Notes under the pieces: model-generated
What the model was told of the DNA's origin: nothing
The model's input: only the letters and a program-made list of their open reading frames with translations
Databases searched by the model: none
Assembly (NCBI RefSeq): GCF_029338235.1
Contig: NZ_CP119785.1
Location: 1,736,001 to 1,800,000 of the forward strand
Source of the DNA: Haloarcula rara
GTDB taxonomy: Archaea; Halobacteriota; Halobacteria; Halobacteriales; Haloarculaceae
DNA: 64,000 nt
Direction: 5' to 3'
Shown here: positions 1 to 7,497 of the stretch, one piece after another
How the letters are laid out: each line of letters starts with the position of its first letter
Numbering within the stretch: position 1 is the first letter of the stretch
Translations under genes and position numbers: made by a program

Positions 1-739
1 CGGCGTCGCCGTCGTTGACGAAGCCGACGTCGGCGTCGCCCTCGGTCACTTCCTCGATGAGGTCGCCGACCTTCTCGGCTGTGGGTTCCGGCGAGCTGCC
101 ACCGAACTCGGGGTCGAGGTAGTCCCGCAAGGCGGTGACGTCGGCGCCGGCCCGTTCGAGCAGAGCGTTCGTGACGCCCCGGCCGCTCCCGTACATCGCG
201 TCGTAGGCGACGGTGAGCCCCTCGAGGTCGGCGTCGGCGTACTCGATGGCGTGGTCCTCGTAGTCAGCGATGAGGTCACGCTCGGTGACCTCGCCGTGCT
301 CGTCCTCGGGGAGGCTCTGGGGGTCGTCGAGGTTGCTCTCGACCTCCTCGGTGAGGTCGGGCAGCGCGGGTGCGCCCTCACCGGGGATGAACTTCACGCC
401 GTTGTACTCGGGCGGGTTGTGACTGGCAGTTATCTGGAGCGCGCCGTCGTGGCCGCCCTCTTTGGCCGTCCAGGCGACGATTGGCGTCGGTGTGTCCCGC
501 TCGGGCAGCACCACGTCGAATCCGTTGGCACAGAACACGCGGGCCAGTTCCTCTGCGAAGCCCCGCGAGGTCTCGCGGGCGTCGTAGCCGACGACGACGG
601 AGCCGTCGTGGCCGCGGTCGCGAAACGTCGTCGCGAGGGCCTGGCCGACGATTCGCACCCGGGGCTCGGTGAACACGTCGAGTGTCGCTCGCCAGCCGTC
701 TGTTCCGAAACGTATCGCTTCAGCATCGTCTTCGTCCAT
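1..739 (-). CDS. Phosphohexomutase (phosphoglucomutase/phosphomannomutase family), 3' part cut by window edge
   Basis: Interconverts hexose 1- and 6-phosphates through a phosphoserine enzyme, feeding nucleotide-sugar synthesis in the cytoplasm. The N-terminus reads MDEDDAEAIRFGTDGWRATL. The FGTDGWR substrate loop is at residues 11-17 and the phosphoserine loop TASHNPP has its serine at 106. The metal-binding DGDA(DR) loop is just entered at the left edge, so the last half of the protein is missing. The ATG at 739 is the only sensible start, preceded by a CTTTTTGA box. It is a paralogue of the GlmM-like gene at 3462. Substrate preference cannot be read from the sequence. Confidence 0.93.
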   Translation of the reverse strand, partial: MDEDDAEAIRFGTDGWRATLDVFTEPRVRIVGQALATTFRDRGHDGSVVVGYDARETSRGFAEELARVFCANGFDVVLPERDTPTPIVAWTAKEGGHDGALQITASHNPPEYNGVKFIPGEGAPALPDLTEEVESNLDDPQSLPEDEHGEVTERDLIADYEDHAIEYADADLEGLTVAYDAMYGSGRGVTNALLERAGADVTALRDYLDPEFGGSSPEPTAEKVGDLIEEVTEGDADVGFVNDGDA

Positions 740-783
740 GTCCGAACAGTCACGTGGGCCCGTCAAAAAGGTCACCCCCTGCT

Positions 784-1071
784 TCAGGGCGTGAACTCGC
801 TCTCGGCGCCATCTCCTCGGACCAGGGTCTCCTTCTCGGCCCGAGTGAGCTGTTTTATCTCGTACTCGCGGGACATCGCCGCCGACTTCGAGTCGAAGCG
901 CTCGACGTGGACGAGTTCGACGGGCGTCCGGCCGCGAGTGTACTTCGCGCCCTCGCCGGCGTTGTGTTCGCCCAGTCGGCGCTGTACGTCGGTCGTGTAG
1001 CCGGTATAAAAGCTTCCGTCACTACACCGCAGCACGTAGGCGTAGTGGACAGGGCTCCGCGTGGTGGTCAT
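784..1071 (-). CDS. GIY-YIG nuclease-like small protein (UPF0213 type)
   Basis: A 95-residue protein made of a single GIY-YIG fold. The tyrosine pair is seen as YAYVLRC (from residue 10) and FYTGYT. Next come the conserved QRRLGEHN stretch, KYTRGRTPVEL, and a glutamate in AMSREYEIKQL. This layout matches the bacterial and archaeal YhbQ/UPF0213 group, whose role is poorly known and may involve DNA ends or repair. It lies just upstream of the phosphohexomutase on the same strand. Function beyond the nuclease fold is inference. Confidence 0.88.
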   Translation of the reverse strand: MTTTRSPVHYAYVLRCSDGSFYTGYTTDVQRRLGEHNAGEGAKYTRGRTPVELVHVERFDSKSAAMSREYEIKQLTRAEKETLVRGDGAESEFTP

Positions 1072-1173
1072 CGTCCGATGCGGGTGGCCCAGTGGGCCTC
1101 ATACGGATGGTTGTAGTCTCGTCCCGGTCTCGCCGGTCCGGCGAGTACCGGGAAACAGCTACAACCATTCGTA

Positions 1174-1323
1174 TCACACTTCGTGGGCGCGCTCTTTCGA
1201 CACCTCGGCGATGCCAGCGTTCGCCGAGCAGTTCGGGCAGGCCCGGATGTGTCCGTACTCGTCCGCGAACACACGGGCGAACTGGTCTGAGACGTGCGCG
1301 CCGCAGTGATTGCATTCGGGCAT
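1174..1323 (-). CDS. Small double-CxxC zinc-finger protein, 49 aa
   Basis: Reads MPECNHCGAHVSDQFARVF and later ACPNCSAN, giving two CxxC knuckles (C4/C7 and a second pair about 22 residues on) for one zinc ion. It is paralogous to the 51-residue protein at 4820: both begin MPEC..C, carry ARVF and then CP.C. Such mini-proteins are common in haloarchaea and have no firm function; a nucleic-acid or protein-binding role is inferred. The spacer upstream (1324-1432) is AT-rich and can hold its promoter. Confidence 0.8.
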   Translation of the reverse strand: MPECNHCGAHVSDQFARVFADEYGHIRACPNCSANAGIAEVSKERAHEV

Positions 1324-1432
1324 CGTATTCGTCGGCGACACCACCGCCGACATACAATCAGAGGTGTTCTAGTCCTATATTGCTTTACCCAAATGCTTTG
1401 GTATGACGTTCTGCTGGCAGTATCTCCCTCGC

Positions 1433-2203
1433 TCATTTTTCCTCCCGCGCCGCCGCGACCTGTCGAGCGATGAGCCCCGCCTGCGTGCCCGCGGTAAAGC
1501 CCCCGTCGACGTTGACGACTGACAGCGCCGTACAGGACTGGAGCATGCCCGAGAGGGCGGCCTCCCCCTCGCCGTCGTGGCCGTACCCGGTCGAGACGGG
1601 GAGGCCGATAACCGGCGTGTCGACCAGTCCGGCGACGACGGTGGGCAGGGCCCCCTCCCGACCGGCGGCGACGACGAGGACGTCATGCTCGCGCAGGCGA
1701 GACACGGCGTCGATGGTCCGGGCCAGACTGGCGACGCCCACGTCGTCGGTTCGGGTGACGTCGGCGCCCATCTCGCCGGCAATCATGGTCGCCTCACCGG
1801 CTGGGACGGCGTCGGACGTCCCGGCCGTGACGACGCCGACGCGGGCATCGACGTCGGGTCGCTCGAACGCGGGGACTGTGGCCACGAGCCAGTTCGCCCG
1901 CTCGTCCCACCGGACGGTGGCCTCCGGAGCGGTCTCGGCCAGCTGTCGGCGGACGGCCACCGCCCCGGCCGCATCGATGCGGGTGACGATCGCTCGCCCG
2001 GTCGTCTCGACGGCCGTCGCCGCGAGGTCGGCTATCTCCTCGGGTGTCTTCCCGTCGCCCAGCACCGCCTCGGGGACGCCCGAGCGGGCCTCGCGGGCCG
2101 CGTCGAAGCGGCCGGCACCGGTCGTGGCGTAGCCGGCCAGTTCCGACTCAGCCTCGGCGGGGGTCAGTTCACCCGCCGCGACTGCCTCCAGTATCTCTCG
2201 CAT
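1433..2203 (-). CDS. larB: LarB-like carboxylase of nickel-pincer cofactor synthesis
   Basis: LarB carboxylates and hydrolyses nicotinic acid adenine dinucleotide, the first step to the nickel-pincer nucleotide of lactate racemase-type enzymes. The predicted 256 aa is the usual LarB length. The N-terminal helical part starts MREILEAVAAGELTPAEAE. The C-terminal AIR-carboxylase-like domain (about residues 120-250) has VVTAGTSDAVPAGEA, VVAAGREGALPTVVAGL and PVSTGYGHDGEGEAAL. I chose the ATG at 2203 over a longer frame because it follows GGGGGGAT and gives the family N-terminus. No larC or larE lies in this window, so its partners, if any, are elsewhere. Confidence 0.88.
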   Translation of the reverse strand: MREILEAVAAGELTPAEAESELAGYATTGAGRFDAAREARSGVPEAVLGDGKTPEEIADLAATAVETTGRAIVTRIDAAGAVAVRRQLAETAPEATVRWDERANWLVATVPAFERPDVDARVGVVTAGTSDAVPAGEATMIAGEMGADVTRTDDVGVASLARTIDAVSRLREHDVLVVAAGREGALPTVVAGLVDTPVIGLPVSTGYGHDGEGEAALSGMLQSCTALSVVNVDGGFTAGTQAGLIARQVAAAREEK

Positions 2204-2417
2204 ATCCCCCCTCCGAGGGCCGGCTACTCCTATCCGTCGGTCTCCTACGGCAGCGCGCGCGAGACGGCGAGATAGGGGCGATTGCTCCTCACATATCAAT
2301 TCTACGGCCACACCCCTCGCGATAGCGGAAAAATCGGCCTTATTTATATGGGTCTCGATGGCCGAAACGCCCTGAAACCCCCGTCAGTACCGGTGAGAGC
2401 GACCCAATTGGGGAAAG

Positions 2418-2425
2418 TATTTAAA
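2418..2425 (+). promoter_or_regulatory. TATA box of the histone-fold gene
   Basis: TATTTAAA lies 25-32 bp upstream of the ATG at 2450, the expected spacing for a haloarchaeal leaderless transcript. Confidence 0.75.
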
Positions 2426-2449
2426 CAATCCCTTCGCACTGCGCAGTGT

Positions 2450-2617
2450 ATGGCAGACCTAATCGTCAAAGCCGCCGTGAAGGAAGAGCTCGATGACATG
2501 AACGTTGCGTCGGACTTCTACGATGCACTCGACGCTGAAGTCGAGGAACTGCTCGCCGACGCCGCTCGACGAGCTGACGCTAACGACCGAAAGACAGTCC
2601 AGCCGCGAGACCTGTAA
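2450..2617 (+). CDS. Short histone-fold protein of the DUF1931 type, 55 aa
   Basis: A 55-residue helical protein starting MADLIVKAAVKEELDDMNVA, with the helix-loop-helix spacing of a single histone fold (ASDFYDALDAEVEELLADAA then ANDRKTVQPRDL). Haloarchaea encode very short members of this family. DNA binding is plausible but unproven, since the surface is unusually acidic for a DNA packer. A clear TATA box (TATTTAAA, 2418-2425) ends 24 bp before the ATG, so the mRNA should be nearly leaderless. A T-rich stretch after the stop (2632-2641) is a likely terminator. Confidence 0.85.
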   Translation: MADLIVKAAVKEELDDMNVASDFYDALDAEVEELLADAARRADANDRKTVQPRDL

Positions 2618-2690
2618 GGTCGCTTCCACCCGTTTTTCTTTCAGCAACGTCCCGTAGCGACAGCGCTGTCTGCGTAGCGTCACCAGCCCC

Positions 2691-3371
2691 CTACAGCGTC
2701 CGAACCGTCACGCCGTCCTCACTGCCGACGTGGACTTGGTCGGCCAGTCCGACGAACAGCCCGTGTTCGACGACGCCGGGGAGTGACGCCAGCTCCCGCC
2801 CCAGCGCCGCCGGGTCGTCGATATCGCCGAAGGCACAGTCGAGTACGAGGTGCCCGTTGTCGGTGACGACGGGCCCGTCCTTGCGCTCGGCCTGTCGCAG
2901 CGTCGGCTCGCCGCCCAGCTCCCGGACTGACTCAGCGACGGTGGTCCGGGCCGCCGAGAGCACCTCCACCGGCACTGGCTGGGAGAGCGTCCTGGCCTCC
3001 TTCGTCGGGTCGGCGACGACCAGAAAGCGGTCGGCGCTCGCGTCGACGATCTTCTCGCGGGCGTGGGCCGCCCCGCCGCCCTTTATCAGGTCACCGCCGG
3101 CCACCTCGTCGGCGCCGTCGATGGCCAGGTCCACGCTCGCCTCGTCCAGGTCGGAAAGCGGGATGCCGGCCTCCCGGGCGAGTTCGCGGGACTGGAAGGA
3201 GGTCGGGACGCCGACGATATCGAGGCCGGCGTCGACCTGCCGGCCGATGGCCCGGATGGCGTGTGCCGCCGTGCTCCCGGTACCCAGGCCGACGACCATC
3301 CCGTCCTCGACTGCCTCGGCCGCCGACTCGCCGGCCGCGCGTTTCGCCGCGTCGGAGCCGCCCTGTTTCAT
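2691..3371 (-). CDS. rpiA: Ribose-5-phosphate isomerase A
   Basis: Interconverts ribose 5-phosphate and ribulose 5-phosphate, supplying ribose for nucleotides. The 226 residues match the family length. Motifs: GLGTGSTAAHAI (phosphate loop, residue 28 on), DGADE at 85-89, and KGGGAAHAREKI at 97 on, which holds the catalytic Lys/Glu region. A much longer frame continues upstream, but it is antisense to glmM; MKQGGSDAAKRAAGE at 3371 is the family-like start. Divergent from glmM across 90 bp that must hold both promoters. Confidence 0.96.
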   Translation of the reverse strand: MKQGGSDAAKRAAGESAAEAVEDGMVVGLGTGSTAAHAIRAIGRQVDAGLDIVGVPTSFQSRELAREAGIPLSDLDEASVDLAIDGADEVAGGDLIKGGGAAHAREKIVDASADRFLVVADPTKEARTLSQPVPVEVLSAARTTVAESVRELGGEPTLRQAERKDGPVVTDNGHLVLDCAFGDIDDPAALGRELASLPGVVEHGLFVGLADQVHVGSEDGVTVRTL

Positions 3372-3461
3372 GTGCGGACTCTCTCTGGAGGCGGACAAAA
3401 CGTTTGTTCTCCCGCGGCGTACGAACAGTATACTTTTTTCCGCGGCCTGCGCGGTCGGCGT

Positions 3462-4778
3462 ATGACACTCTTCGGAACGAGCGGCATCAGAGGGCCGGTC
3501 GGCGAGACGGTCACGGCCGACCTGGCGCTGTCGCTGGGGCGGGCACTGGGCGTCGACTGTTCTCGCGTCGTCGTCGGCCGGGACCCACGTGCGAGCGGCG
3601 AGTTCCTCCAGTCCGCGCTCGTGGCGGGGCTGCGAGAGAGCGGTACGGACGTACTCGACGTGGGCGTGGCAGCGACACCGACGGTCGCCCGGGCGGTGGG
3701 GTGGCGCGACGCCGACGCCGGCGTCTCGATTACAGCGAGCCACAACCCGCCCGAGGACAACGGGCTGAAGCTCTGGCAGCCCTCCGGGCAGGCCTTCGAC
3801 GGCGAGGGCCGCGACCGAATCGAAGGCCGCATCGCCGACGACACCTTCGAACCGGCCGCGTGGGACGAAAGCGGCGACCTCGAAACGTGGGACGCCCGCG
3901 CCCGCCACGCCGAGGCCATCCGGTCCGAACTCGACCGCGAGTCGATGGACAGCCGCGTCGTCGTCGACGTGGGCAACGGCGCCGGCGGCGTCACGGTAGA
4001 CGTCCTCAAATCGCTGGGCGCACACGTCGAGACGCTGAACGCCCAGCCCGACGGCGCGTTCCCCGGCCGGCCGAGCGAGCCCAAAGCCGAGAACTGCACG
4101 TCGCTGTCGACGCTCGTCGGCGAGAGCGACGCCGACATCGGCATCGCCCACGACGGCGACGCCGACCGGATGCGGGCGGTGGCCGGCGACGGCACCTACC
4201 TCACCGGCGACGTCACGCTCGCCCTGTTCGCCCGCGCGGCCGCCGAACCCGGCCAGCGGGTCGCCGTGCCGGTGGACACGAGCCTGGCGGTCGCGGACTA
4301 CCTCGCCGAGATAGACGTCGGCGTGGAGTACACGCCGGTCGGTGACGTCTACGTCGCCGAGGCCGCCGAGGCCCCCGACGTGGCCTTCGGCGGGGAGCCA
4401 AGCGGCGCGTGGATATGGCCCGCCCACACGCTCTGTCCAGACGGCCCGCTCGCGGCCTGTACTATCGCCGCGCTGGACGCCGACCGCCCGCTGGCCGAGC
4501 GCGTCGCCGACGTGCCCACCTACCCCATCCGCCGGGACAGCGTCGAGGTCGAGGACAAAGCGGGCGTGATGGACCGGGTCCGCGAGCAGGTGCTCGACGA
4601 GTACGACGACGTGACGACGCTGGATGGTGTCCGCGTGGACCTGGGCGACGCGTGGTTCCTGCTCCGGGCCAGCGGCACCCAGCCGCTGGTCCGGGTGACC
4701 GCCGAGGCCCGCGAGGAATCACGGGCCGACGAAGTACTGGAGACGGCACGGGACTGTCTGGCAGCGGCTCTGGAGTAG
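3462..4778 (+). CDS. glmM: Phosphoglucosamine mutase-like phosphohexomutase
   Basis: Converts glucosamine 6-phosphate to the 1-phosphate (or a related hexose phosphate) for UDP-sugar synthesis. The 438-aa protein has all four sites: MTLFGTSGIRGPVG at the N-terminus, phosphoserine loop TASHNP (Ser93), metal loop DGDADR (231-236) and sugar loop GGEPSG (310-315), then a C-terminal phosphate-binding RASGTQPLVRVTAEA. The start at 3462 has a GTATAC-type box about 30 bp upstream, as for leaderless genes. Archaeal members often accept several sugars, so GlmM is the best but not the only label. Confidence 0.93.
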   Translation: MTLFGTSGIRGPVGETVTADLALSLGRALGVDCSRVVVGRDPRASGEFLQSALVAGLRESGTDVLDVGVAATPTVARAVGWRDADAGVSITASHNPPEDNGLKLWQPSGQAFDGEGRDRIEGRIADDTFEPAAWDESGDLETWDARARHAEAIRSELDRESMDSRVVVDVGNGAGGVTVDVLKSLGAHVETLNAQPDGAFPGRPSEPKAENCTSLSTLVGESDADIGIAHDGDADRMRAVAGDGTYLTGDVTLALFARAAAEPGQRVAVPVDTSLAVADYLAEIDVGVEYTPVGDVYVAEAAEAPDVAFGGEPSGAWIWPAHTLCPDGPLAACTIAALDADRPLAERVADVPTYPIRRDSVEVEDKAGVMDRVREQVLDEYDDVTTLDGVRVDLGDAWFLLRASGTQPLVRVTAEAREESRADEVLETARDCLAAALE

Positions 4779-4819
4779 GAGAAGCTCCCCGTGACAGACC
4801 CAGCCACGGGACAGAACGG

Positions 4820-4975
4820 TTATCTGCGTGTCGACCGGGCCTCGCGGATGTCGGCCCCGTCGCGTATCTTATCCTCACACTGCGGACAGACCCGTGGTTT
4901 ATCGACGCCGTTTGGCGTGAAAACCCGCGCGTATGCGGCAGTTACGAAATTCTCACAGTTCTGGCATTCCGGCAT
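4820..4975 (-). CDS. Small double-CxxC zinc-binding protein, 51 aa
   Basis: Reads MPECQNCENFVTAAYARVF, then VCPQCEDKIRDG. Two CxxC pairs suggest one zinc site. It is a clear paralogue of the 49-aa protein at 1174. It lies convergent to glmM with a 41-bp gap. The function is unknown; the family occurs as several copies per haloarchaeal genome. Confidence 0.78.
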   Translation of the reverse strand: MPECQNCENFVTAAYARVFTPNGVDKPRVCPQCEDKIRDGADIREARSTRR

Positions 4976-5039
4976 ACACCCTGATAGACGGAGTATACCG
5001 TCTTAATTGTGGTGTCGTGCCAAACGTTGGCACGGACGT

Positions 5040-5618
5040 TCAGAAATCGCTCGTCACGCTGTCGTCTTCGCCAAGTTCGACCACGCCGTCGAACCGCTCG
5101 CGGAACTGCGCGACGGTGTCGTCGTCGTGGACGCCCCCGGCGAGGTGGAACATCCCGACGGCGTCGTAGTCGGCGAGGAGTTCGAGGATGTCGCCGACGG
5201 CCTCCAGTGCCTGCTGTTCGTCGGCGTAGTAGATGAGTTCGGTCACCGAGTCGAAGCTCACGCGCAGCTTGCCGTCGTGGTCCTGCAGGAACCGCTCGGT
5301 CTCGGCGACGATGCCGGCCAGATCGTCGGGCGCGGAGACGTAGCGGACCTGGTCGGACTGGCGGCGGGTGTAGCCCCGCTCGACCGACAGCGTATCCAGG
5401 ATCGTCGCGCGCTCCTCGTCGACCTCGTAGTACTCCAGTTTCTGTTTGACTTCGCGGGCGGTGGTCCGCGTCGAGATGACCAACATCGCGTCGGTGTCGG
5501 TCGAGAGGAAATCGGTGTCGAGGCGGTCGGTCGCCCCGGTGCTGGGATGTACCAGCAAGATTCCAGTGCCCCCCGCCACGGTGTCCGGCGTGTTGTCGAT
5601 AGCCAGCGTGTACTCCAT
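5040..5618 (-). CDS. Degenerate RecA/KaiC-like protein (DUF7504-type)
   Basis: A 192-aa protein beginning MEYTLAIDNTPDTVAGGTGI. It keeps the alternating strand/helix pattern of the KaiC/RAD55 fold (AMLVISTRTTAREVKQKLEYY, KLRVSFDSVTELIYYAD, AVGMFHLAGGVHDDDT) but has no Walker A GxxxxGK(S/T), so ATP hydrolysis is doubtful. In haloarchaea such proteins are often found with signalling genes. A regulatory or scaffold role is inference. It is followed on the same strand only by the small zinc protein. Confidence 0.75.
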   Translation of the reverse strand: MEYTLAIDNTPDTVAGGTGILLVHPSTGATDRLDTDFLSTDTDAMLVISTRTTAREVKQKLEYYEVDEERATILDTLSVERGYTRRQSDQVRYVSAPDDLAGIVAETERFLQDHDGKLRVSFDSVTELIYYADEQQALEAVGDILELLADYDAVGMFHLAGGVHDDDTVAQFRERFDGVVELGEDDSVTSDF

Positions 5619-5675
5619 GTGCCGGAAAGGGCGTGGCGACGGGCATTAACTTTTGCGAGGGGCGGCCCGCTCGGC

Positions 5676-6116
5676 TCAGAACACGCTGTCGGCGGTCGCC
5701 GCGCCGACGACGCTGAAGATAGCGCCCACAGCGACGGCTTTCAGCGTCGTCAGCGCGACGGCCGTCTGCGTTGGATTTTCGAGGATGCCGCCCTCGATGA
5801 GGAACGCCTCGGGCGCGGTGAACACCGTCGCCAGCACAGCCACGGAGCCGAAGGCGACGACCATCAGCGAGACGAACCGGATCGGGACGCCGGCCACCTC
5901 GGCCTCGCGTTCCAGGTCCCGGTCGTCGTCGGCCTTGTACAGCGCGCCGTAGCCGATGGCGAAGACGATAGCGACCACGGCGGCCGCGTGACCCCACGAC
6001 ATGTTCGCCGCCAGCACCCACACCTCCTCGGTGACGACGAAGGGGCCGGCCAGCAGGAACCCGCCGACCACCTGCTGGGCGGTGTCGGCGACTCGATAGC
6101 GGCGACGGCGGGACAT
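5676..6116 (-). CDS. Four-helix membrane protein, DUF2391-like
   Basis: 146 residues with a basic N-terminus (MSRRRRYRVAD) and four hydrophobic segments at roughly 16-38, 40-60, 78-100 and 120-144, split by a charged loop (KADDDRDLEREAEVAG). This fits a small family of integral membrane proteins of unknown function found in archaea and bacteria (DUF2391). It is upstream of the RecA-like gene on the same strand with a 57-bp gap, so they could be co-transcribed. Confidence 0.78.
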   Translation of the reverse strand: MSRRRRYRVADTAQQVVGGFLLAGPFVVTEEVWVLAANMSWGHAAAVVAIVFAIGYGALYKADDDRDLEREAEVAGVPIRFVSLMVVAFGSVAVLATVFTAPEAFLIEGGILENPTQTAVALTTLKAVAVGAIFSVVGAATADSVF

Positions 6117-6287
6117 ACCTTCTCTTGTGCTACCACCCCGGAAAACGCTACTGGGTCAGCCCGTGGCCGGTGACTCCACGGATGGCGAGACACCCGGTAG
6201 CCGGCGGCCAGCCACTGCACTCCCATCACGCCGGGTACTGTCTCTAAACTCATATGATTTATCTGGGACTGGCCTACATACCTGTCT

Positions 6288-6485
6288 ATGAACAGTACAC
6301 TCACCAACGCCGTTCCGGAGGACGTTGCACCGGTGATCGTGTTGTTTGGCGTCCTAGTCGGCCTCTCAGTGGGCTGGGTCGGGGGCAGTGTCCTGGCCGG
6401 GGCGTCCGTATCGAGCTATCTGCCGCTGCTGGCCACGCTTCTGGCTGCCGGCACCGTGGTGTACGTGGTCCGGACCGGCGAGTAG
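6288..6485 (+). CDS. Small two-helix membrane protein, 65 aa
   Basis: MNSTLTNAVPEDVAPVIVL starts a short protein with two transmembrane segments (about 13-36 and 43-61) and a charged RTGE end. A TATA-like GATTTATC at 6255-6262 sits 26-33 bp before the ATG, which supports expression as a leaderless mRNA. No known family is recognised. The following methyltransferase starts 44 bp later. Confidence 0.72.
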   Translation: MNSTLTNAVPEDVAPVIVLFGVLVGLSVGWVGGSVLAGASVSSYLPLLATLLAAGTVVYVVRTGE

Positions 6486-6529
6486 CGACGAGTCGAAGGG
6501 CGTTTTGCCCCGTCGCCCCCAGCGGGTGT

Positions 6530-7210
6530 ATGAGCGTTAGCGACGAGTTCGACGACTGGGCCGCCCGCGGGAAGGACCGCGGGATGGAAGACCGCCACTG
6601 GCACACCGCAAAGCACGTCCTCGCGCGGATGCCCGTCGAGGCCGGCGACACCGTCCTCGACCTCGGTTCGGGCAGCGGCTACGCCGGCCGCGCGCTGAAA
6701 GAGACCGCCGACGCCGGCCGGGCCTACGGTATCGACGCCTCGCCGGCGATGGCCGAAAACGCCCGCTCCTACACCGACGACGGCGACGTGGGCTTTCTGG
6801 TGGGTGACTTCGAACACCTCCCCTTCGAGACCGACAGCGTCGACCACTGCTTCTCGATGGAGGCCTTCTACTACGCCAGCGACCCCCACGCCGTCCTCGA
6901 CGAAATTGTCCGCGTCCTGCGCCCGGGCGGGACCTTCCACTGTGCCGTGAACTACTACGAGGAGAACGTCCACTCCCACGCGTGGGACGAACTGGTCGAG
7001 GTGCCGATGACCCGCTGGAGCGGGGCCGAGTACCGCGAGGCCTTCCGCGAGGCCGGGCTGGCCGTCGCCGCCCAGGACAACGTCCCCGACCGCGAGATAG
7101 AGATTCCACCCGCGAGCGAGTTCCCCACCGAGGACTGGGACACCCGCGAGGCGATGGTCGAACGCTACCGCGAGTTCGGGACGCTCGTCACCGTCGGTGT
7201 CGCGCCCTGA
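6530..7210 (+). CDS. Class I SAM-dependent methyltransferase
   Basis: A 226-aa Rossmann-fold methyltransferase. Motif I is VLDLGSGSGYAGRAL (about 43-57), motif II contains YGIDASPAMAENA, and motif post-I/IV is VGDFEHLPFETDSVDHCFS. The stretch EIVRVLRPGGTFHCAVNYYEE is typical of UbiE/Methyltransf_11 enzymes. The substrate is unknown. The start ATG at 6530 follows a TTTTGCC box about 25 bp upstream. Cytosolic. Confidence 0.9.
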   Translation: MSVSDEFDDWAARGKDRGMEDRHWHTAKHVLARMPVEAGDTVLDLGSGSGYAGRALKETADAGRAYGIDASPAMAENARSYTDDGDVGFLVGDFEHLPFETDSVDHCFSMEAFYYASDPHAVLDEIVRVLRPGGTFHCAVNYYEENVHSHAWDELVEVPMTRWSGAEYREAFREAGLAVAAQDNVPDREIEIPPASEFPTEDWDTREAMVERYREFGTLVTVGVAP

Positions 7211-7256
7211 AAACAACGTTTTAGAACTCTGTGGAGCGCTGAACTGTTCGAAAGCC

Positions 7257-7461
7257 CCGCTAGCAGTGTCCGCTAACTACGGTGCGAATAGCCAGAAAGC
7301 CCCGGCCTGCTACACTCGGGAGGCTCGCTGTGCGCCTCAGTCGTCATCACGAGAGAGCGAAGCTCTCTCGGACGACAGCGAGTCGCGGGAGTCCAGAGCG
7401 CGGGGGCTTTCTGGCTGTTCATAGGACTGTGGACCAGATCGCTGAACCACACTGCTAGCGG
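7257..7461. repeat. Non-coding inverted-repeat element, short copy
   Basis: The 288-bp spacer between the methyltransferase and the AI-2E gene is filled by nested inverted repeats. An outer 13-bp pair is at 7257-7269 and 7449-7461 (CCGCTAGCAGTGT and its complement). An inner 13-bp pair GCCAGAAAGCCCC is at 7291-7303 and 7403-7415. A perfect 8-bp hairpin GAGAGAGC-GAA-GCTCTCTC is at 7351-7369. The inner pair and the hairpin block recur at 14100-14464. There is no protein signal and no transposase; the role is unknown. Confidence 0.75.
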
Positions 7462-7497
7462 AGGAACCCTTTTGGTAACCACTCGACAAGGTATCTC

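Noticed and set aside
2691..4427. One long minus-strand frame covering rpiA and the region antisense to glmM
   Set aside because: Only the last 226 codons match a known protein (RpiA). The rest is the complement of glmM and has no family motifs; long antisense frames are common in GC-rich haloarchaeal DNA.
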